The notes beneath the pieces were generated by a model, which did not search any database, was not told the origin of the DNA, and was given only the letters and a program-made list of their open reading frames with translations. Shown here piece after piece: positions 16,372-27,537 of a DNA stretch of 38,149 bases. The stretch is taken from contig VRUH01000013.1 in NCBI GenBank assembly GCA_019456185.1, positions 3,092-41,240 on the forward strand, in the 5' to 3' direction. Source of the stretch: Candidatus Glassbacteria bacterium (lineage in GTDB: Bacteria > Gemmatimonadota > Glassbacteria > GWA2-58-10). The position numbers and the translations under genes are program-made. Each line of letters opens with the position of its first letter. Position 1 is the first letter of the stretch.

Positions 16372-16432
16372 CCCGGGTCGCCCCCGGGATTTGTCTACCT
16401 AAACGACCGCCGGAGCCTGAGGGCCCCGGCGG
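16372..16432. other. Two GC-rich hairpins between the zinc-ribbon gene and nnr
   Basis: CCCGGG (16372-16377) pairs with CCCGGG (16383-16388), and CCGCCGG (16407-16413) pairs with CCGGCGG (16426-16432) with three more pairs inside. They lie 20-80 nt after the zinc-ribbon stop. Neither is followed by a clear T-run, so they may be weak terminators, 3'-end stabilisers or REP-like sequence. They are a natural boundary between the carB segment and the nnr-fab segment. Confidence 0.45.
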
Positions 16433-16452
16433 GCATCGCATTATCGAGCTGT

Positions 16453-16644
16453 TTACTTGAAGGACTGTCCGATGTCCTTGCCGATACTCACTTCTCCGTT
16501 GTCGATCCGGAGATGGAATCCGCAGTCCGGGTTGGTACAAACCCATGCCTTGTATCGAATCGATGAGCCGTCGCGGCCATAGTCGCTCAGGGGTATGAGC
16601 AGGCCGGCCCTGCATTTAAGGCATTCCGGAAAATTGGTATCCAT
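16453..16644 (-). CDS. Small zinc-ribbon protein of unknown function
   Basis: The 63-aa product has an N-terminal CLKC knuckle at residues 6-9 and a second one, CTNPDC, near 33-38, the spacing of a rubredoxin-like zinc ribbon. The segment between (GLLIPLSDYGRDGSSIRYKAW) suggests one small beta sheet. The C terminus (EVSIGKDIGQSFK) is not recognised. ATG at 16644 is preferred, with GGGGG 7 nt upstream; an in-frame codon at 16662 has none. It follows the lipoprotein gene by about 40 nt. Compare the second small zinc ribbon at 36365, which is unrelated in sequence. Confidence 0.7.
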   Translation of the reverse strand: MDTNFPECLKCRAGLLIPLSDYGRDGSSIRYKAWVCTNPDCGFHLRIDNGEVSIGKDIGQSFK

Positions 16645-16685
16645 CTTGATCCCCCGTCCCATTTAGGTTCAGTAGTACCTTCCGC

Positions 16686-17243
16686 TTACCGGATCGGTTC
16701 AGGCAGATAAAATTTTTTCAGATCGTAGTCTCCCCTCAAGAAGTTAAGCTGGATAAAATTGTTCAAATCGATAATATACCACCTGTTCCTGCTCTCAATC
16801 AAACTCATTTCTAACGTAAAGCGTTTCTTTTCGGTGTTTTTTACCTCACCGCCGGCTTGCGGGCCGAACTCGGTATTGATTATCGCATTACTGCTGCCGC
16901 GCGCGATATAAACTACCTCCACTGAATATCTTCCCTCCGAGGCGGCCGGGAGGTAGTCCTGAAAAAACATTTCCTTGTAAGAATTCAGGACTTCCTGCTG
17001 CTTCTCGGGCGTCAGCGCGTCGTAGTAACCGTGGCTTACGTAATACTGGCTGATCGCTACCTTGTCCCAGGCCATCAGGCCATCCAGCAGCCGGCTGTCC
17101 GCGGTATGCAGCGCCCGGATAAACTGCTCCGCCACCTGATGCGGATCGTTTTCAGCCTTGCTGCATGATGACGCCAGCACCAGCAGATAAACAACGGCAA
17201 ACGCCGCCAGGCGGGATATCCGCCGGTATGATTCGGCGTGCAT
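16686..17243 (-). CDS. Putative lipoprotein, NTF2-like fold suspected
   Basis: This 185-aa product starts with basic residues, a hydrophobic stretch (13-24) and a lipobox-like ASSC with Cys27, so export and lipid anchoring are likely. The remainder begins with a helix (DPHQVAEQFIRALHTAD) and ends in strands (NRWYIIDLNNFI), as in NTF2-like/DUF4878-type lipoproteins, which bind unknown ligands. ATG at 17243 lies 12 nt behind the receiver-domain gene, arguing for coupled expression. Function is unknown. Confidence 0.7.
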   Translation of the reverse strand: MHAESYRRISRLAAFAVVYLLVLASSCSKAENDPHQVAEQFIRALHTADSRLLDGLMAWDKVAISQYYVSHGYYDALTPEKQQEVLNSYKEMFFQDYLPAASEGRYSVEVVYIARGSSNAIINTEFGPQAGGEVKNTEKKRFTLEMSLIESRNRWYIIDLNNFIQLNFLRGDYDLKKFYLPEPIR

Positions 17244-17254
17244 CTCACCAGCAG

Positions 17255-17623
17255 TTATTGGTCCTCTGGCAGCCATTCGATCAGCTTGTCCCGGATTTTG
17301 TCCGCGGTCAGAGGCTTGAGCATAAAATCGTTGCAGCCCCGTTCCACGGCCCGTTTGGCACTGACCACGCTGTGCGCCGTGATCGCTATCACCGGTATGC
17401 CGTACAACTCATGGTGCTTGCGCAATGCCGCTATCGTGTCCAGCCCGCCCATGCCGGCAGGCATGGAGACGTCCAGAAAAATCAGGTCCGGTTTTTCCCG
17501 CTCGGCCACTTCCAGGCCTTCCTCCCCGTCGGCGGCCTGCAGCACCTGATACTCATCCTCCAGGCCGACAGCAAAAATATCTCTGTTTTCCGGAACATCA
17601 TCCACTACCAGGATCTTTTTCAT
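17255..17623 (-). CDS. Stand-alone response-regulator receiver protein (CheY/Spo0F-like)
   Basis: The 122-aa protein is a single receiver domain with no output domain. Acidic pair Asp8-Asp9, phospho-acceptor Asp51 in LIFLDVSMP, the Thr in AITAHS and the Lys in [10 protein letters not shown] are all present, so it should be phosphorylatable. Its ATG overlaps the carB stop (ATGA), which makes translational coupling to carB likely. No histidine kinase or flagellar gene is adjacent. It may act in a phosphorelay encoded elsewhere. Confidence 0.92.
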   Translation of the reverse strand: MKKILVVDDVPENRDIFAVGLEDEYQVLQAADGEEGLEVAEREKPDLIFLDVSMPAGMGGLDTIAALRKHHELYGIPVIAITAHSVVSAKRAVERGCNDFMLKPLTADKIRDKLIEWLPEDQ

Positions 17624-20600
17624 GCGTTGTATTCCTGAAGGCTGGTGACCTGGATCTCGCCCTTACGTAACGCCTCGATTCCCTCCACAGCAGCAATCGC
17701 GGCGGCCTTGGTGGTGACATAGGGGATCGAACCGGTCAGCGCCGCCCGCCTCATCGCCGCGGCATCGTACTGGCTTTTCTTATCCGAAGGAGTATTGATC
17801 AGCAGACTCACTTTCTTTTCGCTGATCAGGTCGACTATATTCGGGCTGCCCTCTCCCACCTTATGCACCCGCTGGCTCTTGACCCGCTTGCTCTTCAGGA
17901 AATCGTGTGTACCGCCGGTGGCGTAGATGACAAATCCCATCCTGGCCAGTTTCTTGACGCTGGGCAGCAGGTTTTCCTTGTCCCGGTCACTGAGGCTGAC
18001 CGCCACGGCTCCCTCCACCGGCAGAGCGTTACCCGCGCTCATCTGGGCCTTGGCATAGCTCAGGCCGTAACTCCTGTCCATGCCGACAACCTCGCCGGTA
18101 CTTTTCATCTCCGGTCCCAGCAGGATATCGACGTTGGGAAACTTGATGAACGGCAGAACGCTTTCCTTGATTGAAATATGATCGAAACTGCGCTCTTGCG
18201 CAAATCCAAGTTCATCCAGCTTACGGCCGATCATCACCTTGGTGGCCAGCTTGGCCAGGGAGACGCCGATAGTTTTGCTGACATACGGCACGGTGCGGCT
18301 GGCCCGCGGGTTGACCTCGAGCACGTAGATTTTCTTGTCCTTGACCGCATACTGGATATTCAGCAGCCCGATCACGTCGAGCGCCCTGGCCAGTTCGGTT
18401 GTGGACTTGCGCAGGGCGTCCAGCACACTCTTGCCGAGCTTCAGCGGAGGCATCACGCAGGCCGAGTCGCCGGAATGGATACCGGCTTCCTCGATATGCT
18501 GCATGATCCCGCCGATCACCGTGCGCTCACCGTCGCAGATTGCGTCCACATCGACCTCGACAGCGTTTTCCAAGTAGCGGTCGATCAGGATCGACTTGCC
18601 CAGCGAGGCGTCCATCGCCGATTTCATGTACCGTTTCAGCGATTCCTCGTCGTAGACGATCACCATCGACTGGCCGCCCAGCACGTAGCTGGGACGCACC
18701 AGCACCGGGTAGCCGATATTCGCTGCGATCCTGCTCGCCTCTTTTTCGTTGTAGGCGATCCCGTAGGCCGGATGCTCGATCCCCAGCTGCTCGAGCAGCT
18801 TGCCGAACTGTTCCCTGTCCTCGGCCAGGTCGATACTCGACGGCTGGGTGCCGATAATGGGCACGCCCTGCTCGGCCAGCGGCACGGCCAGCTTGAGCGG
18901 GGTCTGCCCGCCGAACTGGACAATCACTCCGTCCGGCTTTTCGATATCGACGATATTCAGCACGTCCTCGAGCGTCAGCGGCTCGAAATAGAGCCTGTCC
19001 GAGGTATCGTAGTCGGTGCTGACCGTCTCCGGGTTCGAGTTGACCATGATCGACTCGTAACCCTCCTCTTTGAGCGCGAACGCCGCCTGCACGCAGCAGT
19101 AATCGAACTCGATACCCTGGCCGATCCGGTTGGGACCGCTGCCCAGGATCATCACTTTCTTGCGCCGCGTGGGCCAGGACTCGTCCTCGCTCTCGTAGGT
19201 GCTGTACAAATAGGGAGTATGGGCCTCGAACTCGCCGCCGCAGGTATCGACACGCTTGAACACCACCTGCACCCCCCTGCTCTTGCGCAGGGAGCGGATC
19301 TCCAGTTCATCGATCCCGGTCAGGCTGCCGATCTGGTAGTCGCTGAACCCCATCCGCTTGGCCTCGCGGAGCACGTCGGCGCTGAGCCCGCTCTTGGAAC
19401 GCAGCTTGCTCAGACGGCCCTCCATCTCGACAATTTCCTGCATCTGCCAGATAAACCACGGGTCGATTCCGCTGAGCTCGTAGATTTTTTGCGGGTCCCA
19501 GCCCTCGCGCAGGGCGTGACGGATATAGAACACGCGCTCGGAGTTGGGCCGGCGGAGTTCGTCTGCCAGTTTTTCCGGCATTTCGATCTCGCGGCCGTCG
19601 GCCCCCAGGCCGTAGCGGTTGGTTTCCAGGCCGCGGAGAGCTTTCTGCAGCGACTCTTTGAATGTCCGCCCGATAGCCATCACCTCGCCCACGCTTTTCA
19701 TCTGCACGGTCAGCGTATCGTCGGCGCCGGGAAACTTGTCGAACGTGAAGCGCGGAATCTTGGTGACCACGTAATCGATAGTGGGTTCGAACGAGGCCGG
19801 GGTCTGCCGGGTGATATCGTTGGGGATCTCATCCAGCGTGAGGCCCACGCTGAGCTTGGCCGCGATCTTGGCGATCGGGAAACCGGTGGCCTTGCTGGCC
19901 AGGGCGCTCGAACGAGACACGCGCGGGTTCATCTCGATAATCACCAGCCGGCCGTTTTCCGGGTTGACCGCGAACTGGATATTGCTGCCGCCTGTCTCGA
20001 CCCCGATCTCACGGATCACAGCCAGCGAGGCATCGCGCATCCGCTGGTACTCCTTGTCGGTCAGGGTCTGGGCCGGAGCCACCGTGATACTGTCGCCGGT
20101 ATGGATCCCCATCGGGTCAAAATTCTCGATGGAGCAGATAATGACCACGTTGTCCTTGAGGTCGCGCATGACCTCCAGTTCGTATTCCTTCCAGCCCAGC
20201 ACGGATTCCTCGACCAGAATCTCGCTGATCGGCGAGAGGTCGATGCCCCATTTGGCGGCTTTCTCGAATTCCTCGATGTTGTCGGCGTGGCCGCCGCCGG
20301 AGCCGCCCAGCGTAAACGAGGGCCTGATAATCACCGGGAAGCCTATTTTTTCGACGACCTGCCGCGCCTGCTCCATGTTACGCGCGTAATCTCCACGGAT
20401 CAGGTCAAGCCCGATTTTCTTCATCGCGTTGCCGAACAACTCCCGGTCCTCGGCCTTTTTGATCGCCTCGATCTTGGCGCCGATCAGCTCCACCCCGAAC
20501 TTGTCCAGCACGCCGCTATCGGCCAGCTCCACCGAGACATTCAGACCCGTCTGGCCGCCCATCGTGGACAGCAGGGCGTCGGGACGCTCTTTTTCGATAA

Positions 20601-20829
20601 TCTTGGCGACAACATCGGGAACAATCGGTTCGAGATAGACCGCATCGGCTGTTTCCGGGTCGGTCATGATCGTGGCGGGATTGCTGTTGACCAGCACCAC
20701 CTCGTAACCCTCGTCACGGAGAGCTTTGCAGGCCTGAGTGCCCGAGTAATCGAATTCGCAGGCCTGGCCGATCACGATCGGCCCGGAGCCGACAATCAAT
20801 ATTTTCTTTAAGTCGGTACGTTTCGGCAT
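17620..20829 (-). CDS. carB: Carbamoyl-phosphate synthase large subunit
   Basis: CarB makes carbamoyl phosphate for pyrimidine and arginine synthesis from bicarbonate, ammonia and two ATP. The 1069-aa protein has the two homologous halves, each with a pre-ATP-grasp and ATP-grasp domain: the first with [17 protein letters not shown] at 13-29 and [11 protein letters not shown], the second with [16 protein letters not shown] near 560 and [10 protein letters not shown]. The oligomerisation linker lies between. The C terminus has the MGS-like allosteric domain ([10 protein letters not shown]). Length is standard. carA is absent from the window; the neighbours are a phosphodiesterase upstream and the receiver gene overlapping downstream. 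Confidence 0.98.
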   Translation of the reverse strand: MPKRTDLKKILIVGSGPIVIGQACEFDYSGTQACKALRDEGYEVVLVNSNPATIMTDPETADAVYLEPIVPDVVAKIIEKERPDALLSTMGGQTGLNVSVELADSGVLDKFGVELIGAKIEAIKKAEDRELFGNAMKKIGLDLIRGDYARNMEQARQVVEKIGFPVIIRPSFTLGGSGGGHADNIEEFEKAAKWGIDLSPISEILVEESVLGWKEYELEVMRDLKDNVVIICSIENFDPMGIHTGDSITVAPAQTLTDKEYQRMRDASLAVIREIGVETGGSNIQFAVNPENGRLVIIEMNPRVSRSSALASKATGFPIAKIAAKLSVGLTLDEIPNDITRQTPASFEPTIDYVVTKIPRFTFDKFPGADDTLTVQMKSVGEVMAIGRTFKESLQKALRGLETNRYGLGADGREIEMPEKLADELRRPNSERVFYIRHALREGWDPQKIYELSGIDPWFIWQMQEIVEMEGRLSKLRSKSGLSADVLREAKRMGFSDYQIGSLTGIDELEIRSLRKSRGVQVVFKRVDTCGGEFEAHTPYLYSTYESEDESWPTRRKKVMILGSGPNRIGQGIEFDYCCVQAAFALKEEGYESIMVNSNPETVSTDYDTSDRLYFEPLTLEDVLNIVDIEKPDGVIVQFGGQTPLKLAVPLAEQGVPIIGTQPSSIDLAEDREQFGKLLEQLGIEHPAYGIAYNEKEASRIAANIGYPVLVRPSYVLGGQSMVIVYDEESLKRYMKSAMDASLGKSILIDRYLENAVEVDVDAICDGERTVIGGIMQHIEEAGIHSGDSACVMPPLKLGKSVLDALRKSTTELARALDVIGLLNIQYAVKDKKIYVLEVNPRASRTVPYVSKTIGVSLAKLATKVMIGRKLDELGFAQERSFDHISIKESVLPFIKFPNVDILLGPEMKSTGEVVGMDRSYGLSYAKAQMSAGNALPVEGAVAVSLSDRDKENLLPSVKKLARMGFVIYATGGTHDFLKSKRVKSQRVHKVGEGSPNIVDLISEKKVSLLINTPSDKKSQYDAAAMRRAALTGSIPYVTTKAAAIAAVEGIEALRKGEIQVTSLQEYNA

Positions 20830-20888
20830 TTATCCATCTTCTCAGGTTATTTTGGTTGTAATGCGTTAAAATTCAAGGACCCGGGCTG

Positions 20889-21428
20889 TCAGCTGATTTC
20901 TGATCCTTCGATCTCCATGCCCGGGTCCAGTTTAAGATCGATAATCCTGACAGCGCGTGTTTCGGTATCGAGTAGCGCGGCGGTGCAATCGCCGGTGAGC
21001 CATCCGCCGCATTCGCCGGGGTTGATCCCCACCCGAGTGTTTCGCTCACCGGCGGTCTCGACAAGCGTGTCGTGGGTATGGCCGAAGATGATCACGTCAG
21101 CGTCGTGCTGCGCGGCCTCGGCTTCCCAATCAGAGCAATCGTGGGTCACGCGGATTACAAGCCCGCCGGCCTCGAACTGGACAGGCGGCTCCTCTATTGA
21201 ACCGCCGAGGGCGGCGGCTTTCAGCTTGAGGCCCACTTTCTCGCCGTCGTTGTTGCCGTAGATCGCCCTGAACGGGCATTTGAGGTCGCCCAGCACCTCG
21301 ATTGCGAACGGAGCCACCACATCGCCGCCGTGGATCACCAGCTCGCAGCCGGCGGCATTAAAATGCTCCACAGCCCGTCCGAGCATCGGTACGTTGTCAT
21401 GGCTGTCGGCGACGATTCCTACCAGCAC
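20889..21428 (-). CDS. Metallophosphoesterase, YfcE/MJ0936-like phosphodiesterase
   Basis: The 179-aa protein is a compact calcineurin-fold phosphodiesterase. All metal ligands are visible in order: ADSHDN at 7-12, HGGDVV, GNNDGEK, THDCSDW and the late GHTHD. The family hydrolyses phosphodiesters; YfcE and MJ0936 act on model substrates and the natural target is unknown. GTG at 21428 is chosen since GGGAG precedes it by about 10 nt and it begins directly at the first strand; reading further upstream runs into proS. It lies between proS and carB in one operon. Confidence 0.88.
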   Translation of the reverse strand: MLVGIVADSHDNVPMLGRAVEHFNAAGCELVIHGGDVVAPFAIEVLGDLKCPFRAIYGNNDGEKVGLKLKAAALGGSIEEPPVQFEAGGLVIRVTHDCSDWEAEAAQHDADVIIFGHTHDTLVETAGERNTRVGINPGECGGWLTGDCTAALLDTETRAVRIIDLKLDPGMEIEGSEIS

Positions 21429-21459
21429 GCAGTCAGTTCTCCCTTCGACTTCGGCACTC

Positions 21460-22899
<1,440 letters not shown>

Positions 22900-22940
22900 T
22901 TAACTATTTATAAGTTAGCACGTTTTAGCCAAATCGATAT

Positions 22941-22969
22941 AATCTATAAAACCAGCAGAATTGTGTCAA
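22941..22969 (-). promoter_or_regulatory. Predicted sigma-70 promoter of proS
   Basis: TTGACA (22964-22969), a perfect -35, and TAGATT (22941-22946) on the minus strand are 17 nt apart. Start near 22934 gives a leader of about 45 nt. No T-box (tRNA-sensing) structure fits in so short a leader. Confidence 0.65.
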
Positions 22970-22994
22970 TGATGGCGCCGGCACCCGCTGCGCA

Positions 22995-24497
22995 TCAGGC
23001 TTGCGAATACCCGTCTTCCGGTGCGCTTTCCCGTTTACGGGCGAGATAAGCGGTGAACAGAAGCCAGATAAACGGCTCGACTTCGTAGCGGATCCTGGCG
23101 TTTTCCCCGATTTCAATCAGGTTGGCCAGCAAGGTTACATACGTCACCAGGGCCAGCATGAACAGGATCGTGCCGCCGTGCGGACTTGCAAGGTAGCTGC
23201 GTGAGGCTGTCAAGATGACGGCCGGCCAGTAAATCAGGATTACGAGCAGCGCGATCAGCACGAACAGCCCGATATCGGGGATCGTGTTGGCGAGTTTTAT
23301 CCTGGTCTTGAATTCCGTGTGATAATTATCTCTCCACAGGGAGCTGAGCTGGCCGTAGAGCAGGACATCGGTTACCCTCAGCGCCGGGGCGATCCGCTCC
23401 ACGTTGCGGGTGGAAAAAACCTGGTCGTGGGGCGGCTGCAAGTAAAGGCTCGCCGCGCCGAGCACACCCCTGAGGTAGGCCGAGGGCCGGTGGATGATTA
23501 CGCTGATGTCATCGCGGAGAAACCTCCGCGAAATATCGACATAGGCAGGGTTGTTGAAATTGGGGAAACCGTCGGTTGTACGCGCATTGTCCATGATCGG
23601 GATGCCGGTGGGCAGGTACGCCTTGATCGTCCCGATCTTTTCCCGATAATAGTCAATACTCTCGAAATTGGCGTACAACCCATATTTCGATAAATCTCCC
23701 TCGGCATGCATCCTGACCCGGTCCTCATCAGGCACCTGCATGATCGTAATTTTGTAAAAATTCATTCCCAGCATCGTGCTGGTGGTCAGGCTGCCGACCG
23801 TATAGTAGTTCTTGGCCATCCAGAGGCCCACCAGCAGCAGCGGGACAGCGGCGGCCGCGGCGATCTGCCTGCGCCGGTCCGGCAGCAGCCGGCACAGGGT
23901 GAGGGGAACGGCCAGGACCCATAACGGGTGAAACATGCTTCTGGTCAGGACAACCATAGCCAGCAGGGAAAACAAACAGAACAGCCAGCCGGACGTGCGG
24001 CGTTCCAGATAGATATTGAGCGCCAGGGCGGACGATATCAGCAGCAGCGCTAGGGGATAAGTGTAAAACGCCCAGTTCTCCAGCAGGATCGTGGCTGGAG
24101 CGACAGTGAACAGGCCGGACAGCAGCAGCGCCCGGCGGGGTTTAATATTCAGCCTGAGCGCCAGCAGGTAGATGGAAAGGGTCAGGCAAAGCCCGGCGAG
24201 AAGATAGATCAGATTGAAGGCGAGCAGCGCATGCTCCCCGAAACAGCGCAGGACAAAGCCGACAAACAGGTTGAACAGCGGAGGCTGGGCGTGGAGCAGA
24301 AGAACCGTGCGGAACAGGTCCTCGCGCAGAAGACTCGGATCGGCGATCTGGATCAGGCCGGTTAAATCCTCCAGAAACCTGACTCCGGCCGCAAAATAGC
24401 TAAGCCTCGAAACAAGAAAAATTACCAGCAGGTATAAACAGTTGCGTCCGGCGCCCGCGGGGAAAAGGTCTGCCGGCCTCACCCTCTGTTCGCTCAC
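22995..24497 (-). CDS. Polytopic membrane protein, glycosyltransferase family 39-like (GT-C fold)
   Basis: The 500-aa protein has about ten hydrophobic segments. The first follows a short cytoplasmic start, then comes a large periplasmic loop after segment 8 (residues about 235-390). FLEDLTGLIQIADPSLLREDLF in the first loop sits where GT-C enzymes carry acidic catalytic residues, and HAQPPLFNLFVGFVLRCFG matches the HPPLF motif of ArnT/PMT-like transferases. Lipid-linked sugar transfer in the periplasm is inferred; no substrate can be named. The start is GTG. It stands between the aro-leu operon terminator and the proS promoter. Confidence 0.75.
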   Translation of the reverse strand: MSEQRVRPADLFPAGAGRNCLYLLVIFLVSRLSYFAAGVRFLEDLTGLIQIADPSLLREDLFRTVLLLHAQPPLFNLFVGFVLRCFGEHALLAFNLIYLLAGLCLTLSIYLLALRLNIKPRRALLLSGLFTVAPATILLENWAFYTYPLALLLISSALALNIYLERRTSGWLFCLFSLLAMVVLTRSMFHPLWVLAVPLTLCRLLPDRRRQIAAAAAVPLLLVGLWMAKNYYTVGSLTTSTMLGMNFYKITIMQVPDEDRVRMHAEGDLSKYGLYANFESIDYYREKIGTIKAYLPTGIPIMDNARTTDGFPNFNNPAYVDISRRFLRDDISVIIHRPSAYLRGVLGAASLYLQPPHDQVFSTRNVERIAPALRVTDVLLYGQLSSLWRDNYHTEFKTRIKLANTIPDIGLFVLIALLVILIYWPAVILTASRSYLASPHGGTILFMLALVTYVTLLANLIEIGENARIRYEVEPFIWLLFTAYLARKRESAPEDGYSQA

Positions 24498-24595
24498 CCT
24501 GCGCCCCGCGGCTCAGTTAACTGGATCTTATCGATATTTGCGGCTGATTTGAACATTAAGAAAGTTGGCACTGCTGCGACCGTGCGCAACTATAA

Positions 24596-24632
24596 AAAAA
24601 GGCTACGCTTTAAAATAATACGGAGCCTTTTT
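24596..24632. terminator. Bidirectional terminator between the aro-leu operon and the glycosyltransferase gene
   Basis: AAAAAGGCT (24596-24604) pairs with AGCCTTTTT (24624-24632) across a 19-nt loop. On the minus strand it is followed by further T and lies 21 nt behind the second DAHP synthase stop, so it closes the aro-leu operon. Confidence 0.8.
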
Positions 24633-24652
24633 CAAGTGCATCTCATTGCATT

Positions 24653-25672
24653 TTATAGCTTTCTCCCCTCGGCCTTAAGAATCGGCTTGAGGGAACGAAC
24701 CAGCTCGTCGAACTGATCAGGATTCAGCGACTGCTCCCCGTCGGAGAGGGCGTTTTCCGGATCGATGTGCACTTCGATCATTACGCCATCGGCGCCGCAG
24801 GCGGCCGACGCCTTGGTCATCGGCCCGACCAGGGCCGGGATACCGGTCCCGTGGCTGGGGTCGACAATCACCGGCAGGTGGCTGAGCTGTTTGATCAGCG
24901 GTACAGCCGAGAGATCGAGCGTATTGCGCGTGGCGGTCTCGAAAGTGCGGATTCCGCGTTCGCAGAGAATCACGTTCGGGTTGCCCTGGCTGACGATGTA
25001 CTCGGCGGACATCAGGAACTCGTTGATTGTCGCCGACAGGCCTCGCTTGAGCAGGACCGGCTTATCGAGCAGACCCACCTGCTTGAGCAGGGAGTAGTTC
25101 TGCATGTTGCGCGTACCGACCTGGAGGACGTCGGCAAACCGGGCCACCAGCGGGATATCCTGCGGGGTCATGATTTCGGTTACGATCGGCAGGCCGGTTT
25201 TAGCGCGGGCCTCGGCCAGCAGTTCCAGACCCTCTTCCTCCAGGCCCTGGAAACTGTAAGGGCTTGTGCGGGGTTTGAACGCTCCTCCGCGCAGCAGACG
25301 GGCGCCGGCTTTCTTGACCCGCTCGGCGGTCTCGATTATTTGCTCCCGGCTCTCGACGCTGCAGGGACCGGCGATAATGACGAACTGCTTTCCGCCGATC
25401 TCGACGTTTTTGCCCACCTTGACTACCGTTTTGTCCCGCTTCAGCTCACTGCCGACCAGCTTGTACGGCTTGAGGATCGGAATCACCGATTCCACGCCGG
25501 GCACGGACTCCAGGCTTTTGAGCCGGAACTTGCCGCGCTCGTCGCCGATAGCCCCGATCACGGTCCGCTGCTCGCCGAATATCGGGTGGGTCTTGTAGCC
25601 CAGCTCGCGCACTTTCTCGAACACGTGGTCGATCTGCGCGCGAGTGGCGCCCTCTTTCATCACGATTATCAT
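24653..25672 (-). CDS. aroF: DAHP synthase, type I-beta (copy 1)
   Basis: The enzyme condenses phosphoenolpyruvate and erythrose 4-phosphate, the first shikimate-pathway step. The 339-aa protein has an N-terminal ferredoxin-like regulatory domain of about 70 residues, as in Thermotoga, then the barrel with AGPCSVES near 100, [53 protein letters not shown] and the metal-ligand end [16 protein letters not shown]. It is clearly homologous to the copy at 30748-31770 but not identical. It is last in the operon, 49 nt behind leuB. The pair may differ in feedback response. Confidence 0.95.
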   Translation of the reverse strand: MIIVMKEGATRAQIDHVFEKVRELGYKTHPIFGEQRTVIGAIGDERGKFRLKSLESVPGVESVIPILKPYKLVGSELKRDKTVVKVGKNVEIGGKQFVIIAGPCSVESREQIIETAERVKKAGARLLRGGAFKPRTSPYSFQGLEEEGLELLAEARAKTGLPIVTEIMTPQDIPLVARFADVLQVGTRNMQNYSLLKQVGLLDKPVLLKRGLSATINEFLMSAEYIVSQGNPNVILCERGIRTFETATRNTLDLSAVPLIKQLSHLPVIVDPSHGTGIPALVGPMTKASAACGADGVMIEVHIDPENALSDGEQSLNPDQFDELVRSLKPILKAEGRKL

Positions 25673-25721
25673 CCGGATAACTCCTCCCCGCGCACGGGGG
25701 CTTTCGATGTCCCGGGCAGGC

Positions 25722-26789
25722 TTATTTAGCTGCCTGCTCGGCCACCAAATCGCCTGCCTCGCGGGTGCCGTAACCCATCTTGTCGGCGCCCAGGTTCTCG
25801 ATCTTGTTGGCGCAGGCCCACTTCACGGCATCGATAATATCCCTGGCCGTTTCCGTTTCGCCCAAATCCTCCATCATCATCGCGGCGCTGCAGATAGAGG
25901 CCAGCGGATTGATCACGTTCTGACCGGTGTACTTGGGCGCGCTGCCGCCGATCGGCTCATACATCGAGATACCCTCGGGATTGATATTGCCGCCCGCGGC
26001 GATACCCATCCCGCCCTGGACCATCGCGCCCAGATCGGTGATAATGTCGCCGAACATGTTCTCGACCACGATCACGTCGAACCACTCCGGGTTCTTGACC
26101 ATCCACATGCAGGTGGCGTCCACATGGGCGTACTCGCGCTTGATATCGGGATAGTCGGCCTCGCCCACCTCGTGGAACGCACGCTCCCACAGGTCGCTGG
26201 CGTAGGTCAGCACGTTGGTCTTGGCCACGAGGGTCAGAGTCCTGTTCTTGTCCCGCTTGCGGCAGTACTCGAACGCGTAGCGCAGGCAGCGCTCCACACC
26301 CTTGCGGGTATTGATCGAGGTCTGGAGCGCTACCTCGTCGGCAGTGCCCTTTTTCAGGTTGCCGCCGGCGCCGGCGTAAAGGCCCTCGGTGTTCTCACGC
26401 ACGACCACGAAATCGATCTCCGCGGGCCCCTTGTCCTTGATCGGTGTCCAGACGCCGGGGTAAAGCTGGACCGGGCGCAGGTTGATGTAATGGTCCAGGC
26501 CGAAACGCAGGGCCAGCAACAGGCCTTTTTCCAGGATACCGGGCTTGACATCGGGATGGCCGATAGCACCCAGCAGGATAGCGTCGTATTGCTTCAGCGT
26601 CTCGACACCGTCCTCGGGCAGGACCACGCCGGTGGCCTTGTAATTCTCGCCGCCCCAGTTGAATTCAGTGAACTCGAAATTGACGTTGTACTTACCGGCA
26701 GCAGCCTTGAGCACTTTTAAAGCTTCGTCAACAACCTCGGGTCCCGTACCGTCGCCGGGGAGTACTGCGATCTTGTAACTCGACGCCAT
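25722..26789 (-). CDS. leuB: 3-isopropylmalate dehydrogenase
   Basis: LeuB oxidises and decarboxylates 3-isopropylmalate in leucine synthesis. The 355-aa protein begins [14 protein letters not shown], has the substrate Arg-containing stretch [35 protein letters not shown], the metal Asp residues in [18 protein letters not shown], and the NAD-binding loop [15 protein letters not shown]. Together with leuA, leuC and leuD the assignment is secure over isocitrate or tartrate dehydrogenase relatives. Confidence 0.95.
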   Translation of the reverse strand: MASSYKIAVLPGDGTGPEVVDEALKVLKAAAGKYNVNFEFTEFNWGGENYKATGVVLPEDGVETLKQYDAILLGAIGHPDVKPGILEKGLLLALRFGLDHYINLRPVQLYPGVWTPIKDKGPAEIDFVVVRENTEGLYAGAGGNLKKGTADEVALQTSINTRKGVERCLRYAFEYCRKRDKNRTLTLVAKTNVLTYASDLWERAFHEVGEADYPDIKREYAHVDATCMWMVKNPEWFDVIVVENMFGDIITDLGAMVQGGMGIAAGGNINPEGISMYEPIGGSAPKYTGQNVINPLASICSAAMMMEDLGETETARDIIDAVKWACANKIENLGADKMGYGTREAGDLVAEQAAK

Positions 26790-26881
26790 CTAGCAGCTCC
26801 TTATGATCTAGCGGATTGAATATTGAGTGATTTCAGTGACTCAAATTTCAGCAAGCGGCAATAAAGATAAAGCAATCCGGC

Positions 26882-27502
26882 CTATCCCGCCAGCAACCAG
26901 GGCTGCCTGCCGTGATGGCCGCGTTCGAATTCCGCGATTTCAGCATCATGCTGCAGGGTCCAGCCGATAAGGTCCAGGCCCTTGAGCAGGCAGTTGCGCG
27001 CGAACGTTGGCATCTCGAAGGAAAACTCGAGGCCGCCGGGCGAGGTGACTTTCAGCCCCTGGAGATCCACCGTGAGCCGGGTTCCCTCGTTGGCTTCGAT
27101 TTCCTTGAACAACGCGTCAACCTCAGCGGCGCTCAGCGTAACCGGCACCATCCCATTCTTGGTGCAGTTGCTGTAGAAAATATCGGCGAAACTGGGCGCA
27201 ATCACGCTGCGGAAACCGTATTCGAGCAGCGCCCAGGGCGCGTGCTCGCGGCTTGAGCCGCAGCCGAAGTTGTCACGGGCCACCAGGATGCCCGCTCCCG
27301 CGAAGCGCGGCGCGTTGAGGATGAAATCCGGGTTCGGCCGGGTTTCTTCCTCGTCCAGGTAGCGCCAGTCGTGGAACAGGTGCTTACCGAACCCCGTGCG
27401 CTCGATTTTTTTGAGGAACTGCTTGGGGATTATCTGGTCCGTATCGACATCCTGGCGATCGAGAACGGCCGCCAGGGCGGTATAGTTCGTAAAAGCTTCC
27501 AT
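26882..27502 (-). CDS. leuD: 3-isopropylmalate dehydratase small subunit
   Basis: LeuD is the swivelling small subunit of isopropylmalate isomerase. The 206-aa protein contains [12 protein letters not shown] at 19-30, [16 protein letters not shown] near 77-92 (the substrate loop) and [17 protein letters not shown]. Length matches the bacterial form. It is 35 nt behind leuC, with which it forms the enzyme. Confidence 0.97.
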   Translation of the reverse strand: MEAFTNYTALAAVLDRQDVDTDQIIPKQFLKKIERTGFGKHLFHDWRYLDEEETRPNPDFILNAPRFAGAGILVARDNFGCGSSREHAPWALLEYGFRSVIAPSFADIFYSNCTKNGMVPVTLSAAEVDALFKEIEANEGTRLTVDLQGLKVTSPGGLEFSFEMPTFARNCLLKGLDLIGWTLQHDAEIAEFERGHHGRQPWLLAG

Positions 27503-27537
27503 GGCAATATCTCGTGCTGAATGAAACCCGTTTAATT

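Noticed and set aside
18178-20811. 877-codon plus-strand open frame
   Set aside because: It is the antisense shadow of carB, whose protein is complete and fully conserved.
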